Assembly: GCA_036652035.1 (NCBI GenBank)
Contig: JAVVWR010000014.1
Coordinates: 1 to 52,522 of the forward strand
Direction: 5' to 3'
DNA length: 52,522 nucleotides
DNA from: JAEZVV01 sp036652035
Lineage (GTDB): Bacteria > Pseudomonadota > Gammaproteobacteria > Burkholderiales > Burkholderiaceae_F
Both the position numbers and the translations under genes were made by a program. The number at the start of each line of letters is the position of its first letter. Within the stretch, counting starts at the first letter, position 1. The notes under the pieces were generated by a model, which saw only the letters and a list, made by a program, of their open reading frames with translations, was not told the origin of the DNA and did not search any database. Shown here piece after piece: positions 50,034-52,522 of the stretch.

Positions 50034-50515
50034 TGGCGCGGGGCTCGCAGAGCGAGGTCGATATCGGCATGGCCGGGTGTGCGGGTGGCCTTGATCTTCA
50101 CGCTCACGGCTCGCACCCCGAGTTCGCGCTCGGCGGCGGCGAGCCAGCTCGACCACGCGGCGTACGGTACGTTGGCAAAGCCCAGCTGCAGATCGCCGTC
50201 GGCGGCGGCCTGCAGCCGAGCCGGTTTGAGCCCGGCGCGCTGGGTCGATGCGTCAATGGCGCTGCGAATATCGCCGGCCGCGACCGCCACGGCCGGCCGC
50301 TCGCGCAGGCCGCGCGCTTGGGCCAGCATGGCATTCAATTCGGCGCTGGCGGCGCGGGTGGCGGGCAAGCTGCGTTCGAGCCGCGCCGTGCCTTTCCAGG
50401 CGGGTTCGAGCGCGATCAGAAACCCCGCGGCGAGCGCCACAAAGACGCCGCCGGCGGCCAGCCACATGCGTTCGCGCGGGGCGCGTTCCAGCCAGAACTG
50501 GCGCAGTTTTTCCAT
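50030..50515 (-). CDS. gspM: Type II secretion protein GspM
   Basis: A 161-residue inner-membrane protein: a short cytoplasmic MEKLRQFWLERAPRERMW, one helix (LAAGGVFVALAAGFLIAL), and a periplasmic ferredoxin-like domain (SAIDASTQRAGLKPARLQAAADGDLQLGFANVPYAAWSSWLAAAERELGV). It fits GspM by position, length and topology; GspM pairs with GspL in the platform. The ATG at 50515 is just 1 base after the gspL stop. Confidence 0.88.
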   Translation of the reverse strand: MEKLRQFWLERAPRERMWLAAGGVFVALAAGFLIALEPAWKGTARLERSLPATRAASAELNAMLAQARGLRERPAVAVAAGDIRSAIDASTQRAGLKPARLQAAADGDLQLGFANVPYAAWSSWLAAAERELGVRAVSVKIKATRTPGHADIDLALRAPRQ

Positions 50516-50516
50516 T

Positions 50517-51719
50517 TCAGTTCCCGCTCGCTCGCAGCTTGGCCGAGCCGTCGGGCTCGAAGCGAAGATCGAGCCCCTGCTGCACGGCGGCGGCGCGCAA
50601 GCTGTTGTGCAGACCGGCATCGTTGGCGGCTTGCGGTTTGAGTTTCAGAGTGAGGCTGCCGTCGCGGTAATCGATGCCATCGACAATGCCAACTGGCGCC
50701 GCGGCAAAGAGCTGGGCGGCGCGGGCGTTGAGCACCGAGAAATCATCGGGCGAGGGCAGGCCGGCGCGGGCGCGCAGCTCGGTGAGCTGACGGCGTGCCT
50801 GCGCGATCGGGTCGATCACCGCGGTCTCGCGCGGGAAGGTGCTGCGAAATGCGGCGACCATCTCGGCACGCAGCGAGCGCGATTCATTGTCGAGCTTGAA
50901 CCAGTAAAGGTTGAGGCCGCCGATCGCCACGACCAGGGCCAGGGCGGACCAGGCGAGCGGCGCGCGCAGCGCACGAGCCTCAACCTTGGGCCACCTGCCG
51001 CGGGTGGCGAAGCTGCCTTGCAGGAGATCGATCGCAGCGCTGCTGGCGGCGGGGTCGAATACCGCGCCGCTGACTTCGATCGGCAGCGAGGTCGGTAGCG
51101 CCCCCTCCATATGGCCGAACCGCTTGATCGCGGTGGCGCCCAGACGTTGCGCGCTGACGTCAATGAGTGCCGCGGGTTCGGCGTCGAGGTCGAACGCGAG
51201 GCCTTCGTGCTCGCCGCTGCGCAACACGCCGCGGGACTCTCCCAGCCGCAGCGACACGACGCCGGCGGTTGGAGCGGGGATCAGGTAGAGGCTGCTCCAG
51301 GCCGTGGCGGGAGCGCGGCCGGCGGCGGTGAAGAGGTCCGTCACTCGCGCCAGCCAGGCGCGCGAGATCACGGCGACGGGCAGTTTGCCGCCGGCCTGGC
51401 GGGGGGCAACGGCGACATGGTTGTCGGCCGGATCGGCGAGCAGGCGGTCTTCGAGCAGGTGGGGCAGGGCCAGGCGCAGCTTGCCTTCGGGCAGCGGCGG
51501 CGCCTCGATCTCGGCGCTGTAGATGTCGGCCGCGTCGAACACAAGTTCGATCCGGGCCGCCGCCGGCAGCAGCGCGATCGGCGAGCGCCCGGCCTCGATC
51601 GCTCCGGCGCGCAGCAAGAGAAAGCCGATCTCGGTGCCGGAATCGAGGTCGTGCTTGCCGACGAGGTCGCGGCGTGGCGGCAGCAGCACGAGCAGGCGCG
51701 AGGCTGGGGGCGGTTTCAT
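50517..51719 (-). CDS. gspL: Type II secretion protein GspL
   Basis: A 400-residue platform protein. The N-terminal half is an actin-like cytoplasmic domain that docks GspE (LLVLLPPRRDLVGKHDLDSGTEIGFLLLRAG onward, with LPHLLEDRLLADPADNHVAVAPRQ). A helix (APLAWSALALVVAIGGLNLYWFKL) leads to a periplasmic ferredoxin-like part (GIVDGIDYRDGSLTLKLKPQA). It overlaps the gspK stop by one base. Confidence 0.93.
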   Translation of the reverse strand: MKPPPASRLLVLLPPRRDLVGKHDLDSGTEIGFLLLRAGAIEAGRSPIALLPAAARIELVFDAADIYSAEIEAPPLPEGKLRLALPHLLEDRLLADPADNHVAVAPRQAGGKLPVAVISRAWLARVTDLFTAAGRAPATAWSSLYLIPAPTAGVVSLRLGESRGVLRSGEHEGLAFDLDAEPAALIDVSAQRLGATAIKRFGHMEGALPTSLPIEVSGAVFDPAASSAAIDLLQGSFATRGRWPKVEARALRAPLAWSALALVVAIGGLNLYWFKLDNESRSLRAEMVAAFRSTFPRETAVIDPIAQARRQLTELRARAGLPSPDDFSVLNARAAQLFAAAPVGIVDGIDYRDGSLTLKLKPQAANDAGLHNSLRAAAVQQGLDLRFEPDGSAKLRASGN

Positions 51720-52522
51720 CAGGGGAGTTCTCGTTGCCAGAGGACGCGGGCGATGTTGTTGGCCTCGCGCTTGACGAGAGCTTCCATGCGCGTGATGGCG
51801 CGGTCAAGGCGAACTTGGCCGCGCACGATGAAGTGGCTCGACTGGATCGCGACATCGCGCTCGTCGATTTCGATATTGCCGGCGTAGTTGCGGACGTCGC
51901 CCAGGCTGTTGAAGTGGCCGATCCGATCGCGCTGCGCCACCAGAGCGCGGGCGCGCACAAGATCGAGGCCTTCGAGGCGGGCGGCGATCACTTCGGCCGG
52001 AGCGGTGTTGACGTTGATCGGCGTGCGGGCTTCGAGCACCACCACGTAGGGAGCGAGCTTTTGCGCCGCATCGGGCGAGATCCCGGGAATGCCGACGATG
52101 TCGTCCGGCAACAACAGTGGCAAGGGGCGGGAGGTGTCGGGCTTGGCGGCGGGCGGCGGGAGCGCTTCGACCATGCGCGCAGCGATCAGGTCGGCGGTGG
52201 CGGGCGGCGCCTGCAGCAAGGTGGCGAGCCGGCGCAGGGCTTCGATCTCGCGCTCGACCGGCTTGCCGTGATCGACCAGGTTGCGCAGGTTGAAGCGCCC
52301 TTCGGCGTCTTCGATATTGCCGGAGAGCGACGCCTTGGCGGCGAGCGCCGAGCTCTCGCCCAAGGTGTCGAGGCGCATGTCGGCGAGCGGCTGGGCCCAG
52401 GGTTCGGTCAGGGCATCGAACATCACCGATTTGTTTTCGGTATTGCCGCGCAGGATCGCCCGGCTCCAGTCGAGCGCGCCGCGCAGCAGGACTCGGCTTT
52501 GCGCGGCGAGCTGTTCGTTTTC
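51719..52522 (-). CDS. gspK: Type II secretion minor pseudopilin GspK, partial
   Basis: The C-terminal 267 residues of GspK, running off the right edge of the window. The SAM-like helical insert (DIVGIPGISPDAAQKLAPYVVVLEARTPINVNTAPAEVIAARLEG) and the NTAPAEV signature are diagnostic. The missing part holds the prepilin leader and helix. GspK caps the pseudopilus tip with GspI and GspJ. It is the first visible gene of the operon gspK-L-M-N-D-E-F; gspC and gspG-J are not in the window. Confidence 0.95.
   Translation of the reverse strand, partial: ENEQLAAQSRVLLRGALDWSRAILRGNTENKSVMFDALTEPWAQPLADMRLDTLGESSALAAKASLSGNIEDAEGRFNLRNLVDHGKPVEREIEALRRLATLLQAPPATADLIAARMVEALPPPAAKPDTSRPLPLLLPDDIVGIPGISPDAAQKLAPYVVVLEARTPINVNTAPAEVIAARLEGLDLVRARALVAQRDRIGHFNSLGDVRNYAGNIEIDERDVAIQSSHFIVRGQVRLDRAITRMEALVKREANNIARVLWQRELP

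Noticed and set aside
1..52522. CRISPR arrays, transposases, integrases, phage genes, toxin-antitoxin pairs, rRNA operons and common riboswitches
   Set aside because: I looked for regular spacers, terminal inverted repeats, characteristic protein motifs and conserved RNA cores, and found none that held up.

Overview
The window reads as a high-GC betaproteobacterial chromosome, seen as a scaffold with two runs of exactly 100 N (4205-4304 and 13438-13537). Signs of the group are a MerR-type LiuR regulator beside isovaleryl-CoA dehydrogenase, a PEP-CTERM protein, PhaM, a fused 1213-residue indolepyruvate ferredoxin oxidoreductase, FolE2, and the block argS / SPOR protein / dsbA / SDR. I cannot separate Burkholderiales from Rhodocyclales or a related order.

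Layout. 106-4130 (-): an apparent liuR operon (regulator, small membrane protein, isovaleryl-CoA dehydrogenase, two GNAT acetyltransferases, LysE exporter) behind a clear palindromic operator. 4557-5195 (-): a PEP-CTERM surface protein with its own terminator. 5531-12758: the most disturbed region. A perfect 272-bp copy of the recQ promoter and 5' end (5531-5802) interrupts a CopK-like gene. About 5 kb further on, the identical sequence (10861-11132) begins the intact recQ. Between the copies lies an anaerobic-respiration cassette: AraC regulator, Dcu-type dicarboxylate carrier, periplasmic tetraheme cytochrome c, and a Tat-exported flavoprotein reductase. 12804-13427 (-): remnants of a chemotaxis cluster (PilJ/NarX-like sensor, CheY, CheX) in which internal pieces are missing.

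13769-17954 (+): a tightly overlapping run of metallo-beta-lactamase-fold hydrolase, NlpE-like protein, EamA exporter and cystathionine beta-lyase. 17962-28167 (-): housekeeping genes, including a cobalamin-type binding protein, SDR, YbjQ, DsbA, SPOR protein, ArgS, a zinc/Ser-Lys class asparaginase, a diiron ferritin-like protein and FolE2. 28618-32552: an SDR, PhaM, a fumarylacetoacetase-family hydrolase and a DUF3108 protein. 32593-32688: a selenocysteine tRNA (selC). 32749-42905: the indolepyruvate oxidoreductase, cardiolipin synthase, an M3 dipeptidase and a Fur-boxed feoAB iron(II) uptake operon.

42902-52522 (-): an aminotransferase, then a type II secretion operon transcribed gspK-L-M-N-D-E-F and entering the window from the right edge. 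Its secretin GspD ends in a SPOR-like peptidoglycan-binding domain, an unusual fusion.

The best candidates for something new are the SPOR-tailed secretin, the flavoprotein/tetraheme cytochrome reductase with an altered substrate-binding position, and the recQ duplication that brackets it. The duplication could be a real integration event or an assembly join, and this should be settled first. No CRISPR array, transposase, integrase, phage gene or rRNA was seen.
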